Assembly: GCA_034509925.1 (NCBI GenBank)
Contig: CM067532.1
Coordinates: 7,121,642 to 7,185,641, forward strand
Source: Hirudinaria manillensis
Taxonomy: Eukaryota; Annelida; Clitellata; Hirudinida; Hirudinidae
Direction of reading: 5' to 3'
DNA length: 64,000 bases
In this document: positions 12,579 through 22,764 of the stretch, piece after piece
Layout of the letters: every line of letters starts with the position of its first letter
How positions within the stretch are numbered: the first letter of the stretch is position 1
Program-made: the position numbers and the translations under genes
Notes under the pieces: generated by a model
Database searches by the model: none
What the model saw: the letters and a program-made list of their open reading frames with translations, nothing else
What the model was told of the DNA's origin: nothing

Positions 12579-15567
12579 GGTTTTCTGTAAGAAATATAAT
12601 TGCCTTCTCTAAAATCATTATGGACACTAATTGCAATTTATAATAAGATATAATAAGATATTTGCAAATGCGCAATAAAAATAAGTTAGAACACGAATTG
12701 AACGATTCAAGGATGTAAACATGTAAACATGTAAACATGTAAACATGTAAACATGTAAACATGTAAACATGCAAACATGCAAACATGCAAACATGCAAAC
12801 ATGCAAACATGCAAACATGCAAACATGCAAACATGCAAACATGCAAACATGCAAACATGCAAACATGCAAACATGCAAACATGCAAACATGCAAACATGC
12901 AAACATGCAAACATGCAAACATGCAAACATGCAAACATGCAAACATGCAAACATGCAAACATGCAAACATGCAAACATGCAAACATGCAAACATGCAAAC
13001 ATGCAAACATGCAAACATGCAAACATGCAAACATGCAAACATGCAAACATGCAAACATGCAAACATGCAAACATGCAAACATGCAAACATGCAAACATGC
13101 AAACATGCAAACATGCAAACATGCAAACATGCAAACATGCAAACATGCAAACATGCAAACATGCAAACATGCAAACATGCAAACATGCAAACATGCAAAC
13201 ATGCAAACATGCAAACATGCAAACATGCAAACATGCAAACATGCAAACATGCAAACATGCAAACATGCAAACATGCAAACATGCAAACATGCAAACATGC
13301 AAACATGCAAACATGCAAACATGCAAACATGCAAACATGCAAACATGCAAACATGCAAACATGCAAACATGCAAACATGCAAACATGCAAACATGCAAAC
13401 ATGCAAACATGCAAACATGCAAACATGCAAACATGCAAACATGCAAACATGCAAACATGCAAACATGCAAACATGCAAACATGCAAACATGCAAACATGC
13501 AAACATGCAAACATGCAAACATGCAAACATGCAAACATGCAAACATGCAAACATGCAAACATGCAAACATGCAAACATGCAAACATGCAAACATGCAAAC
13601 ATGCAAACATGCAAACATGCAAACATGCAAACATGCAAACATGCAAACATGCAAACATGCAAACATGCAAACATGCAAACATGCAAACATGCAAACATGC
13701 AAACATGCAAACATGTAAACATGTAAACATGTAAACATGTAAACATGTAAACATGTAAACATGTAAACATGTAAACATGTAAACATGTAAACATGTAAAC
13801 ATGTAAACATGTAAACATGTAAACATGTAAACATGTAAACATGTAAACATGTAAACATGTAAACATGTAAACATGTAAACATGTAAACATGCAAACATGC
13901 AAACATGCAAACATGCAAACATGCAAACATGCAAACATGCAAACATGCAAACATGCAAACATGCAAACATGTAAACATGCAAACATGTAAACATGTAAAC
14001 ATGTAAACATGTAAACATGTAAACATGTAAACATGTAAACATGTAAACATGTAAACATGTAAACATGTAAACATGTAAACATGTAAACATGTAAACATGT
14101 AAACATGTAAACATGTAAACATGTAAACATGTAAACATGTAAACATGTAAACATGTAAACATGTAAACATGTAAACATGTAAACATGTAAACATGTAAAC
14201 ATGTAAACATGTAAACATGTAAACATGTAAACATGTAAACATGTAAACATGTAAACATGTAAACATGTAAACATGTAAACATGTAAACATGTAAACATGT
14301 AAACATGTAAACATGTAAACATGTAAACATGTAAACATGTAAACATGTAAACATGTAAACATGTAAACATGTAAACATGTAAACATGTAAACATGTAAAC
14401 ATGTAAACATGTAAACATGTAAACATGTAAACATGTAAACATGTAAACAAAATGTGTAAACATTTTTAATTGTAAACATGTAAACATGTAAACATGGATG
14501 ACATCCAAAGAAACTTGAAGCCTTCAGAAGTTTCAAAAATAATTTTTAATGAAGTTTTACTCGATGATAGACATTTAAATTATGATGTCGATGACGATGA
14601 TGACGACGATGATGAGGATGATGATGAGGACGATGGCGATGATTTCCAGTTTTTGTTATTGCTAGTCGCTATAAACATCATTGATTCATCATTGGACATC
14701 GCAGTGGAATGAAACAACAACAACAACAACAACAACAACAAAGAATGTTTTACATCCGACAGGGAACTGAAACCAGTGCCAGCAGTGATACTCACAATTT
14801 TATTACATCTTATTTTAAGCTAATTTTCTATAAATTGGATTAATTATTTATTTATCATCGTCATCATCATCATAACCATCGTCGTCATCATCATCAATCT
14901 GACCAAGTAGAGCAAGCGTCCATGACCCTTGATGGTGCACATGCATCCAAACGAGGCGATGATGACGATCCCGGATCCAATTCCAATTAGGACGTAAGGG
15001 GCGGAGTCATAATAAATAGTCGTCAATTCGATGTAACGGAACAATTCCACGTGCATCCATATTCCAAGACCCAAGATGGCCACTCCTGACGCCTGGCAGG
15101 AAGAAAATAATTTCAAATAATTTGGTCGGAATATTCACGAATATTTGCATAATTCACGATATGCACGACATGTTGTTATAGTTTAATTTATTTTTAATTA
15201 TAATTCTGATTCGGAGGTTTAGTTGCTATGTGAAATGACATTCGATTGACATTCTATGCATTTTTTAGTGATAATGTTAAGTTATGATAAATATGATAAT
15301 GATAAGATATGGTGTCCTTTGTTTGGATTACTCAGATATAACCAGTTTAGGATGAATTTCTTTTTTAAAAAACTCAAAATATGTTCCTCAAGAAGTTCCA
15401 AACAGGTCATTTTAAGTCACAAAAGCATCAATCAGGTTATAAAATCACGTGATGTAAACTAGGTGAATACCAGCCAATAGCAAATAATTTCGTTAAAAAT
15501 TGAAGCGGGAAGTCCTATTAGTTGCAATTAAATTCGGACTGCAGTGAATAGCAATTATTATTATTTA

Positions 15568-15598
<31 letters not shown>

Positions 15599-15875
15599 GT
15601 TATTATTATTATTATTATTATTGTTAATATTATTATTATTAATATTGTTGATTATTAATAATTGTTGATATAATTACTATTATTATTCATGATTTAGTAG
15701 AGTTTCTCGTCGATAATAATAATAACAATAATAATAATAATAAATTTAATTTCACATCAAACAAAATGCGGGAAATCAATCTGACCAAGAAAATGAAGTT
15801 GAAGATTGTGAGGATGAGTTTGATGAAGTTTATGGCAGCGCTGGACTGAAGGGCTGATCCAAACCTCCCCGCCAT
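3707..15875 (-). CDS. tetraspanin, seven exons
   Basis: Four-pass membrane organiser protein of the tetraspanin family. Exons are 15786-15875, 14904-15092, 12233-12307, 10977-11072, 10145-10267, 4048-4131 and 3707-3778. All junctions are phase 0, giving 242 residues. TM1 spans about residues 14-42, TM2 56-78, TM3 93-116 and TM4 201-226. The large extracellular loop carries the hallmark CCG at 153-155, a second Cys pair (PQSCC) near 175 and a further Cys at 193. The C-terminal tail has two Cys (LLSCCLG) suited to palmitoylation. Length is normal for the family. Which tetraspanin subfamily it belongs to cannot be settled by eye. Two introns are unusual: the one between exons 2 and 3 holds the octamer array, and the one between exons 5 and 6 holds a complete LTR retrotransposon in the same orientation. 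No exon is damaged. Confidence 0.93.
4258..4261. repeat. target site duplication, left copy
   Basis: TTAT immediately left of the left LTR is repeated at 9862-9865 right of the other LTR, a 4-bp duplication. The flanks are ATT-rich, so a chance match is possible. Confidence 0.6.
4262..4482 (-). repeat. 3' LTR of the retrotransposon (left copy)
   Basis: 221 bp, ends TG...CA, base-for-base the same as 9641-9861. An AATAAA sits inside it on the plus strand. The element reads on the minus strand, so this copy is the downstream LTR. Confidence 0.95.
4483..4497 (-). other. polypurine tract
   Basis: On the minus strand an AAGGAGGGGG run sits just before the 3' LTR and overlaps the last codons of the Gag-Pol frame. 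This is where the plus-strand DNA primer is expected in Ty3/gypsy elements. Confidence 0.75.
4494..9551 (-). CDS. fused Gag-Pol polyprotein of Ty3/gypsy retrotransposon
   Basis: One 1685-residue frame covers both gag and pol with no frameshift between them. In order: an N-terminal SAP-like segment (about 8-42, LRVPDLRRELRNRGLDATGL), a stretch of repeats LRSDMTCGLDALRSDNNV (about 70-150) with coiled-coil character, a capsid-like region, a CCHC zinc knuckle (CFRCNKPGHLAREC, about 450), aspartic protease with DTGAS (about 532), reverse transcriptase with YLDD (about 950), RNase H with DTDAS (about 1095), integrase with an HHCC zinc site (about 1335-1380) and a DDE core, and a GPY/F-like WEGPYRI near 1635. 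I see no chromodomain. The domains look intact, so the protein is probably functional. Fusion of gag and pol in one frame is found in several Ty3/gypsy lineages. Confidence 0.95.
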   Translation of the reverse strand: MGPKILDDLRVPDLRRELRNRGLDATGLKAELQGRLEEWLLENNHDPSEYEFGVHKDWEAMICSIDALRSDMTCGLDTLRSDNNVLRSDMTCGLDALRSDNNVLRSDMTCGLDALRSDNNVLRSDMTCGLDALRSDMKCDIDTLRSDMQSNNDILRSDVKSDIANFQVSMDVLREEVKTDVANLISHTEQEMADLRKQVRAEIDGLKEEQRKEREKFKKYNESKTETYGREKTTRPPLFDGQGPWAVFRHQFEIAAERNKWTEEEKATELIMILRGKAAELLQTMLHCKAYSEIAEAMERRFGNGHMLEVHKNELKNRTQKQGESLQELEADVRRLAYLAHPGQSTDFIENIVTDAFVDGIRDAETKMALKIHGIKASHEALAFAISIEAARASIQKSLNVKKIEAQENRGKEKDKDNDKDREMIKKIARQINDFSKPPRNLRFQEIDRRPRCFRCNKPGHLARECRTTFSKKQQYWREPYKSEKPGASDFKGQRSFQQTRNAPLVFHVTALGKGSSLEVKGKIGGKEYNLVIDTGASTSIVQPKLAGNSKVTTNNYKLKTATGELVPVQGTTTITVDLGGKSFEQEFMIANITDECILGLDFMRRYGISIDMKGGTLQQGTMEIPLNYGGTEIKDTFVKVLQDETIPAQSESLIWGGLEGDHTKFGIGAVEDQSGIGQGLLIGRALVKLNTGRVPLRVMNLSDQEQQIKAGTPIALCRNLEHILTLDGSGNKHIKRDAMPKPLVDNLLKDLNKTLQKEDYQQAEKLLSEFQDIMAEQDSPLGRTNLVQHQINTAGAKPIRQNPRPLPLATRANAKEMIKEMQDQGVIEPSNSPWSSPVVLVKKKDGSLRFCVDYRKLNEMTLKDSYPLPRIDDTLDTLSGSKIFSTLDLKSGYWQVELHPDDREKTAFSTGEGLWQFTVMPFGLCNAPATFERLMEHILRGLNWKVCLVYLDDIIVVGKTFGEHLDNLREVFSRIREAGMKLSPKKCSLFKKEVKYLGHIVSSEGVSTDPDKVEVVKNWPVPKNIQELQSFLGLCTYYRRFIANFSNIAKSLHELTVKGKPFIWNDSCEKAFDNLKEAMTTAPILAYPIPGLPFILDTDASNCGIGAVLSQQVENEEKVLAFYSRSLSKAERNYCVTRRELLAAVESMKHFQKYLLGQPFLLRTDHASLRWLLNFKNPEGQMARWIEKLQGFQFNIEHRRGQIHNNADALSRRPCPLNCRHCNHAEKKQETEECRQIRITAPEPWTESGLRDLQLRDEALAPILQWMEAGVKPDWQQIAEHGEVTKSYWAQWDSLRISNGLLHRKWETEDGTDYHLQIVLPRSCVSEVLQEFHNGTSGGHLGVNKTIRKVRERFYWLHYKQDVEEWCRNCNNCATSKGPQRKTKGLMQPYNVGVPFERIALDIAGPFPASKKGNRYILVISDYFTKWTEAFALPNQEAENVADALVNNWISRFGVPLELHSDQGRNFESKIFQELCENLGIHKTRTTALHPQSDGMVERFNRTMEQYLSKMVSEQQDDWDRYLPLFLMAYRTAVHKTTGISPSKMTFGREIRLPADMMFGRAEEPKSACDYVSSLRNTLADTHQVARKNISVNSDQAKARYDRQANDISFKENELVWLYNPQRKKGKSPKLQKDWEGPYRIIKKLNDVVYRIQKSARTRMKVVHSNRLAKYHGETEQPVRDEQI
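9170..9332 (-). repeat. three 54-bp tandem repeats inside gag
   Basis: Three nearly identical 54-bp units code for the 18-residue unit LRSDMTCGLDALRSDNNV; looser units continue on both sides. The unit length keeps the frame open and extends the helical N-terminal part of Gag. Confidence 0.85.
9621..9639 (-). other. primer binding site, probably tRNA-Leu
   Basis: On the minus strand TGGTGTCAGGAGTGGGATT begins one base inside the 5' LTR. It is complementary to a tRNA 3' end reading ATCCCACTCCTGACACCA, which resembles tRNA-Leu(CAA) of animals. The tRNA identity comes from memory of that family. Confidence 0.7.
9641..9861 (-). repeat. 5' LTR of the retrotransposon (right copy)
   Basis: Identical to 4262-4482. 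Being upstream in the element's own orientation, it should carry its promoter. The leader between this LTR and the Gag start is 89 bp. Confidence 0.95.
9862..9865. repeat. target site duplication, right copy
   Basis: TTAT matching 4258-4261. Confidence 0.6.
12308..12714. other. intron, AT-rich
   Basis: Tetraspanin intron between exon 3 and the octamer array. It holds a short AAT run near 12549-12575 and nothing else I can identify. Confidence 0.5.
12715..14442. repeat. 216-unit array of an 8-bp repeat, GTAAACAT/GCAAACAT
   Basis: A perfect octamer array of 1728 bp in the tetraspanin intron between exons 2 and 3. Counting by coordinates, blocks run 7 GT units, 118 GC units, 22 GT, 10 GC, 1 GT, 1 GC and 57 GT (87 GT, 129 GC in all). 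The only change between units is T or C at the second base. A decayed fringe with three more units continues to about 14493. Because 8 is not a multiple of 3, several frames stay open for over 1.8 kb; these are not genes. The GT form contains TGTAAACA, the forkhead consensus. Confidence 0.97.
15555..15690. repeat. imperfect (ATT)n tract
   Basis: Interrupted ATT units in the intron between tetraspanin exons 1 and 2. Confidence 0.8.
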
Positions 15876-17404
15876 TTTTGTCTTGCACTGGAATGTGACG
15901 TAATAGGTCATGAATATTAAGTAAGTAGGCTTATTCAAAGTCTTTTTTCTCTAGAGTGTGAAAAGCAACGAAATTATCGACTAATTTTAGGGCGTCCTTG
16001 AAAAGAAAATTTTGGGCGGATGGTCTAAAATGTCTGCCCAGTTAAACAGTATTTATTAGAAGTGCTTAATATTTAAATATTTATCAAATGATTGATTAAT
16101 GATTTTGTTTTCATTCTGATTTCCTTCTGATTTTTTTATTACAAAATACGATTAAATTTGATGATATTACTGGAAATTGTATTTTTTGTTTAAAACAAAT
16201 AATTTTAATAAATAACTTTCAAGCTACCAGATAGGCCTACCTTTTAGTTGGCAGTACGACAAACAACGACGAATCTCAACGACGCGAAGCACAACAGCAA
16301 CTCGATCTCATCCGACTGAGCACAGGTTTTGCACCACCTTTTTATGTAGAGCTTCGCCCGAGCCAATGCCAGAACGTCATGAATATGTAATTGATTGCAT
16401 AAATTATGATAAAGAGGCTTCGACAGCGAGCAATTTTTTTCGTAGCTCAGTCGTGAAAGCAAGAAATAATTATCTCTTGAATGCAAATTGTTTGTAATTT
16501 ATATTTAGGGGTTCCCCTCGATGAGTATTCAGTTCTGTACTAAATTATCCAATTGTAAACAACGTCATGATATGGCTACACTCCTGCAACATGTGATTGC
16601 TATTTGTAATAGCATCAACGCAAGCCTTTAGATGGGACAAAATTTATTTTCTAGAAATCCTGGTCGTCAATGATTTAGTCGAAGATCTGTAACCATAAGA
16701 ACCGTAATTATAATTATTATAATCATAATAACATCATCTGTCTGCTTCTTGCTTGATCTTCCAGCTGTTGGAATCAATGACTCAGACAAGAGCGCCTCCA
16801 CTGCGCATTAAAATCCTTCCTGATGTTATCCACTCGACTCCAACGCTATTAAATGCGATTCCATATATATATATAATATTTAACTCGTGTTTCTTTATAA
16901 TAAAAAAAAAAGAACACCAATTGAAAACATGCTATTCCAAAAAGCACAACGTTTTCAACGACCCACTCCATTAATAGTCAACATAAGCAAGCCTCTTCAC
17001 TTCCAATTGGGTTTTAAAAAGTTAATTTATTATTATTAATTAACTATTTAACTAGCTGCCTAATATTGTTGAATGAGAATGAAGGATCACAATTCAATTG
17101 TAGAAGTTCCTTGTTCCAAGTTAAATCTAATTTCCAGCATTTGGTTTGGATTTATTTCATTACAATTCGAATTGAATCCTGCGTTCTTTTGGTGATACCA
17201 AATCCCAAGAAGTGAGTGCCACAAAACAATTTCAAGATTCAACAATTTCACTTTTAAATATAATTTGAACCGAATAAATAAATAAAATCCACTTCGAGGA
17301 GAGCAATTCATCGTGCAGTAGAAAGTCGTAAAATTGAGCAGAAAAGTTTCAAGGGTCTCGGGTCATTCCTCGAGAAGTTCAAAGGCGAGCGGTTCGAATC
17401 CCGG
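15876..17404. other. intergenic between tetraspanin and COX11
   Basis: Both flanking genes are on the minus strand, so this holds the tetraspanin promoter and 5' UTR and the COX11 3' UTR. An 80-codon minus-strand frame at 16244-16486 could be part of an untranslated first exon; it shows no motif. A tRNA-like GGTTCGAATCCC lies at 17391-17402 but no cloverleaf can be built around it. Confidence 0.5.
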
Positions 17405-18907
17405 TCACCGATTGTGGGGCGTCGCGTAGGACGGCACCGGAATGTTGATTCCGCCCTTGGATTCGAAGAACGTGTACGACAACATTATGTCCTTGACGTT
17501 GACCAAAAGTGGGTCGTCACAAAACTGGGGGTCGATGTAGAAAAACACGGGCATGTCGACCTGTTGATAGAAAATCCATTTTCGTCCAGTCGTGAATATT
17601 ATGATTTTATAATAAACAGAATATTATAATTCATTATGAGACTCCAATGCGACCACAGAATGGTGCTCTTAAAAATTGTGACTAGTCTTACTGGAAGGTA
17701 ATAATATTTAGAATAATAATAATTGTGACTAAAACATGCTACTTTTGCTCCATTGATACTTGATAATTTTATTATTCTTGTATTTACAATAAATTATTTA
17801 TCAATAATATAACATTTATATAAAAAATTTATAATTAAAGACAACCTCCTCATGGGGACCAAGCCGTTGCTCTTCAAAGCAGAAACACTTGAAATAACAG
17901 AGTTCAAGATCAGCATTTAAAAGTGAATTTTAATTATCAACAAAAACCCAACAATTCAAAATAAATTAACAGCAGATTGAATTAATTCAGATTTATGGAG
18001 AATAATGAAGACCTGGATTTTGTTGAAATAAGGTCCTGCTTCGAAAGGTATGACGTTGTATGTAGAAATTCCAATGATGGGTCTGTCAGTGGGATTTTTG
18101 GCTCTGTAAAAGGCAAGTGCTGTTTCTCCAGGCATAACCTTAAAACATTTCACAGCATGACTTCAGTTGTGTATTTGGTAAGAGCTTATTTACTAAAGAA
18201 TGGAGTATTAATTATTAATTGAGTCAATGCATTGAGACCAAAGTAATCTTTTGTGCTCTCATAAATGTTCTCTGCATTGCTTACAAGGTAATTTGCTTTT
18301 TAAACCATATTTTCCATGTTTTGGAGGCTTGAATTTTTTATGATAATAAATGGTCCCAAATCAAATTTGAACTGCAGATTTAAAGGATGATTAAAAGTTG
18401 TGAATCCTACTTTGATCTCTGATTGCTGAGGCCTAAAGTTCCATTGCATGTTTGAGCTGACGTCTGCATTGAATTTTATTCTGAGTTGGCGATTTTTAAC
18501 TGGACTCATGGATTCGATTTTTGAACCGTCTACTTCTTTCTTCACCTCTCCGCCATAACCTGATTTCTGTTAAATCGTTTTAATAACTTTGACCAACTAA
18601 AAGTGAAATTCCAAAGACTGACCTGGCAGAACATCCTGTACAAAGGTACACCTGCATATGATGCTCCTAGCATAAAGACTCCAGCTGAGACAAAATATAT
18701 AATCGTCGACCTAAATTTAGTTTTGCTGCTATTATTGTGAGACAATCTTTGAGCAGTAGTCTGCAAACATCGTCCTGGCAAAGAAGATGCATTCCATTTT
18801 GTTACGGAATGGCCTAAATTCAGACCATTCAGGGAAGTGGAAAGTATTCTCGGATAGTTACTGAACGTCCGGGTCCGATCAAGTAAATACCCAATAACCC
18901 TCGACAT
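17405..18907 (-). CDS. COX11: COX11, cytochrome c oxidase copper chaperone
   Basis: Inner-membrane protein that delivers copper to the CuB site of COX1 during complex IV assembly. Exons are 18623-18907, 18411-18566, 18013-18138, 17846-17887 and 17405-17560, all phase 0, giving 254 residues. The first about 70 residues look like a mitochondrial presequence rich in Arg and Ser. One membrane helix (about 72-90) is followed by GVPLYRMFCQ. The conserved copper-binding CFCF lies on the 14-residue fourth exon (CFCFEEQ). Family-typical stretches include WNFRPQQSEI, PGETALAFYRAKNPTD, GISTYNVIPFEAG and YIDPQF. The start at 18907 is the only ATG in frame ahead of the presequence. It is divergent from VAMP, 495 bp away. 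Confidence 0.96.
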
Positions 18908-19402
18908 TCTCTCGGTGAAAGGATCAAGCTCCAAGTAAACATGGATTCATGACACTGTAATATAATATCGTTCTACTTTAGATGTCATTTAAATATTGAA
19001 AATATTTAAAAGATTATAATAAATTTTCTACATTTTAAAGATTTAAAACCTTTCTTTTTTTTAAATATTTAATATAGCTTGGCTCTCGACCATCTTATCA
19101 CAAGTTAGTCGTAGTTCATATTACTGTAAACTTGGCTCGGCTGTGTTTTTTCTGTGCCGCCCCTGAATCGTTACTCCTAAAATGTGATGAAATGCTATTT
19201 TACTCACGTTTAATATGATTGAAATGAATTTTTACTTAATCAGCTTATTTAATAAACACTTTTAAGAGTAATTTTCTTTTCAAAGGGCTGATCCTTCCAT
19301 ATCTTATAAACAAGGTGCTGGATATTCAAGCACAGCTAAGTAAGTAATAAATGTGGTTATTACTCATTTAGTTTTACTATCCTTAATGTGTGAATAAAGC
19401 CA
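18908..19402. promoter_or_regulatory. shared 5' region of COX11 and VAMP
   Basis: A 495-bp head-to-head spacer with a start codon at either side, so promoters of both genes or their 5' UTRs lie here. I see no TATA box or other definite site. A good donor (GTAAGT) at 19336-19341 could end an untranslated or short coding first exon of VAMP. Confidence 0.45.
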
Positions 19403-21306
19403 ATGAATTGGCCAGCTTTAAAATTGTTTAAACACTTAAGTGATGGCTACCAAAGATCTGCTAACAAAGTGCAAGAAACTCAGGCCCAAGTTGATCAGGT
19501 ACAACTTTGCTATCTTAATGAGCCTTTAATATACTTTTAGAAAAGTTCAAAATGTTACAGTATGAGATAAGGAATTAGTTTGGGTGGTGGTGTGTTTCTT
19601 ATTTGCTGTGATATTGTGATTATGAGTATAATTAATTAAAAAGTAATGAATGTAATTATGAGAATAATCAAAATAGGCTCTATTTTATCTAGAAAGTTGT
19701 TGTAACATGACTTTCTTTTTAGGTGATATTTAGGTTTTTTAGTTGATGTTCTAGTATAATTATTTGTCAGTTATTTTATTTTATTACATTTTGTAAATGC
19801 TCGATTTTTATTAAGTTTGACTTTTTTGGACTAAACAATAAATGAAAGAATGATATATTATATCAATTGCAAGCAGATGCCACCAAGGCAAATTACCTTA
19901 ATTTGTGTTATAATGATGCAAACATGTAGTGTAAACACAATCAGCCTCAATGGTTTTGATTACCTTCATTTATAGATTCAACTCACTCAATTCTGTTATT
20001 ATTAAAATAAATGTTTTTTTTTATTTGTGTAAAATTATTTATCTACCAATTTGAATGTCTTCATAAAGATTTGATATTAAGAAGTCAGTATTTTCAAATT
20101 AAAAGCGATAAAAAGTTATTTTTGACCCAAAGAAGCACTAAAAATATATTTTAAATTGGATAATCTTTAGACTGGTAATACTTTACTAGTGGATCCAGCA
20201 TGTAATGATGGAATATTAATAATTATAGGTTGTTGGGATCATGAGGGACAATATGGAAAGAGTGTTGGAGAGGGATCAGAAATTGAGTGACTTGGACTAC
20301 AGAGCAGGTGTGTGACTGTGTTTATAAGCTGCTTAAGAATTTGTTTGATTTTTTCATAAATGTAATAAATTTATTAAATATTACCAAGAATCACTACAAG
20401 TGGGAGCACAACAGTTTGAAAGAGCAACTACAAGGATAAGGAGAAAATATTGGTGGAAAAACGTCAAGGTTTGTACAAGAATTTTGTTTATTTATAAGGT
20501 TTTAAGTTTGTTTTCATTTCATATCAGTCAGCGTAAATTTGCAGTTTACCAACATGTCTTAATATGTGAGCAGCCTTAACCAACAAGATAAAGATAATTG
20601 CTCTGAGAATAGCGTTACATCGTTTGAACATTTTCACACGCACGGTCCTTATCACAGTGGTGTTGGTGCTTATCGTCGTGGCGATAAGAGATGCATTTGC
20701 AAGTCGTGAAGTTTTGAAATTTCATGGAAACTTTATTTCAAAAGGAAAAATTGATTTGGATCATTAATTCATTTGATAAAAAAATTGAATGAATGAAGAT
20801 TAAATCTTAAAACCTAAATTTGAACTTTATCTTGCATTGGATTGTTATTTATTTATTATTTGTTTTTCTTTCATCTGTCATTCATGAGATGAGAGGCAGA
20901 TAATGGCTGTTTATTTTCCATTTTACAATAGTTTTGCACTTATTGGCAAAGTATATTGAATTGTCTTTAGATTTAGAAGCACAATATTTTGTTTCAATAA
21001 TGACTTTGATAACTTAGAAAATTAATATCAAAAGCTATTTTACATTTCCAGTAAAATACTCTTAAGTATTAGCTGCTGTGCAAATCTAAATGATATACAG
21101 ATTATATATGTAACCAAACAATCAATCACATCTTTGCATCTCATTCTCATTAATTATTACTTATTACAATTAGACATACAAGATTTCATGGAATCTTTAT
21201 TTAAGCAATCTTTTGTCTTCTTCAGATGATGATAATCCTGGCCGTTGTTATACTTGTCGTGCTGGGAATCATAATTGGTTGGTTTCATTTTCAAAGTATT
21301 TCGTAG
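19403..21306 (+). CDS. VAMP: VAMP/synaptobrevin, vesicle R-SNARE
   Basis: Vesicle-membrane SNARE that pairs with syntaxin and SNAP-25-type partners in exocytosis. Exons are 19403-19498, 20229-20307, 20389-20468 and 21226-21306 (phases 0, 1, 0), 111 residues. The SNARE motif runs QETQAQVDQ, then VVGIMRDNMERVLERDQKL with the zero-layer Arg at residue 47, then LQVGAQQFE. The juxtamembrane RRKYWWKNVK and a C-terminal membrane anchor (about 86-105) follow. The short cytosolic end after the anchor is usual for tail-anchored proteins. The start is uncertain: the in-frame ATG at 19403 gives MNWPALKLFKHLSDG, which is not the usual VAMP N-terminus. An upstream exon ending at the GTAAGT near 19336 could replace it. 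The SNARE core itself is certain. Confidence 0.93.
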
Positions 21307-22729
21307 ATCACATTATTATCATCATTGTTGTCATCGTTGCTAGTTTTTGTGCATCTGACTGTGGGATAGCATTCTCAGAAAGCTTGGAAATGACTACAAA
21401 TATTTGGTCTTAAGTTCACTTAATCTAGAATTTCAAACTGAAATTAGTAATAGTTCATGATGAGGGTAGATACTTAAGCATTAACAATCCATTTTCCCAA
21501 ATAACACGAGTCACCATTGTTACTCTCATTCCAGCTGTCATAGTGACTTCCACGAAGAAGAATCCCGAATAGTAGGCCCGCAAGAACGGACGGACGTTTT
21601 GTAAACTCGTGCGTACTGCCATCTTTAAATTGTCTATATATTGGAGCTACCATCCACGGATGACTTGAATCGAGTTTTTATTTTGTTGGATAACCTGTTG
21701 CCTTTCATTCACGTCGTCAGTCGATCCTCGTCGTTTGAGCCTTTGGTCGCCACGGACTCTTCATCGTTTCGACACGAAAGCCTTTAGAAATTGAAGACTT
21801 CAGAGCCGTCCGCGTCGTTCCGAATACGTGCCTTCCGTTTTCTCTTCTTGTTGTTGCTACATTTCATTTAATTTAGTGTCAGCTTCTGGCTTCAATCCAT
21901 TGTGGCCATGCAAAGCCTTAACACGTGATTTTTCACAAACGATGTTCTTGTTCTAGTATCCGACCTCGATTTGGGTTCATCAAAACGTCGGTTACTTCGG
22001 GTGGTTGTTTCAGGGGAGCGAGTGTTTTGGAACGATCGATCAAACGATAATATTTTATTGGAATATGTATTTCACAACGTTTCCAAGAATGACACCAATT
22101 GTTTCAAAGAATTGCTGAAAATTATTGTCCAACTATTTATGATGATAAGCTTGAAAAATGTCAAACAAGAGGACACCAGTGTTCGGTATTTAAAAACGAT
22201 TTCTTTACAATAAATAGTACGCTAGGATACGTAGAATAAGTTTCCTTCACTCCCCGTTCAAAACGACTCGCATGCCGGGGCAGGGAGGGCTATTGAAAAT
22301 AATTATGTACACGCCGAGAGTGCCGGCAGCGGACCCGGCCGTTCCCGCGACGACCGAGGGGGGTCTCGTCGTGCGGCGACGACTGCGACTCACTAACACA
22401 AAAGCTGAAGTACTATCAAATGAAAGAAGATGCACATCAAACAAATTAAGAAATTTTGAGATTTGGAGCTCTGTACACAATGAATTGAGTCAACACCTTT
22501 GTACAAAAAAAAAAAGAATGAAAAAAGAAAAAAAATCAAAAACTTTTCTCCAAACGCCTCGCAACATCAGTGGAACAACGTCTTCTCTGCATGAAATAAT
22601 TTCATAGCTTCCACGTAGCAAAAATAAATTTACTGCCAAAACACAAAGACTAGTTCAAAACTGCAGTAAACAAAGATCGCCTTAATATGATGGTACTCGA
22701 AAATTATGCAAGTCTGAAAATGCAAAACA

Positions 22730-22764
<35 letters not shown>

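Noticed and set aside
12715..14442. CRISPR array or telomere
   Set aside because: There are no spacers between units and the unit is not TTAGGG-like; it is a simple tandem repeat inside a gene in a eukaryotic genome.
12499..14536. Open frames of more than 600 codons on the minus strand and about 320 on the plus strand
   Set aside because: They are produced by the octamer array, whose period is not a multiple of three and which contains no stop in these frames; the peptides are pure repeats.
16244..16486. 80-codon minus-strand frame upstream of the tetraspanin
   Set aside because: No motif, no matching splice to the tetraspanin start; at most an untranslated exon.
17391..17402. GGTTCGAATCCC resembling a tRNA B box
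   Set aside because: No A box, no pairing T-stem and no acceptor stem around it, and it abuts the COX11 stop codon; chance match.
22272..22607. 111-codon plus-strand frame across a GC-rich patch
   Set aside because: No homology that I recognise, poly-Lys end and no splice or promoter support; an equally long frame exists on the other strand.
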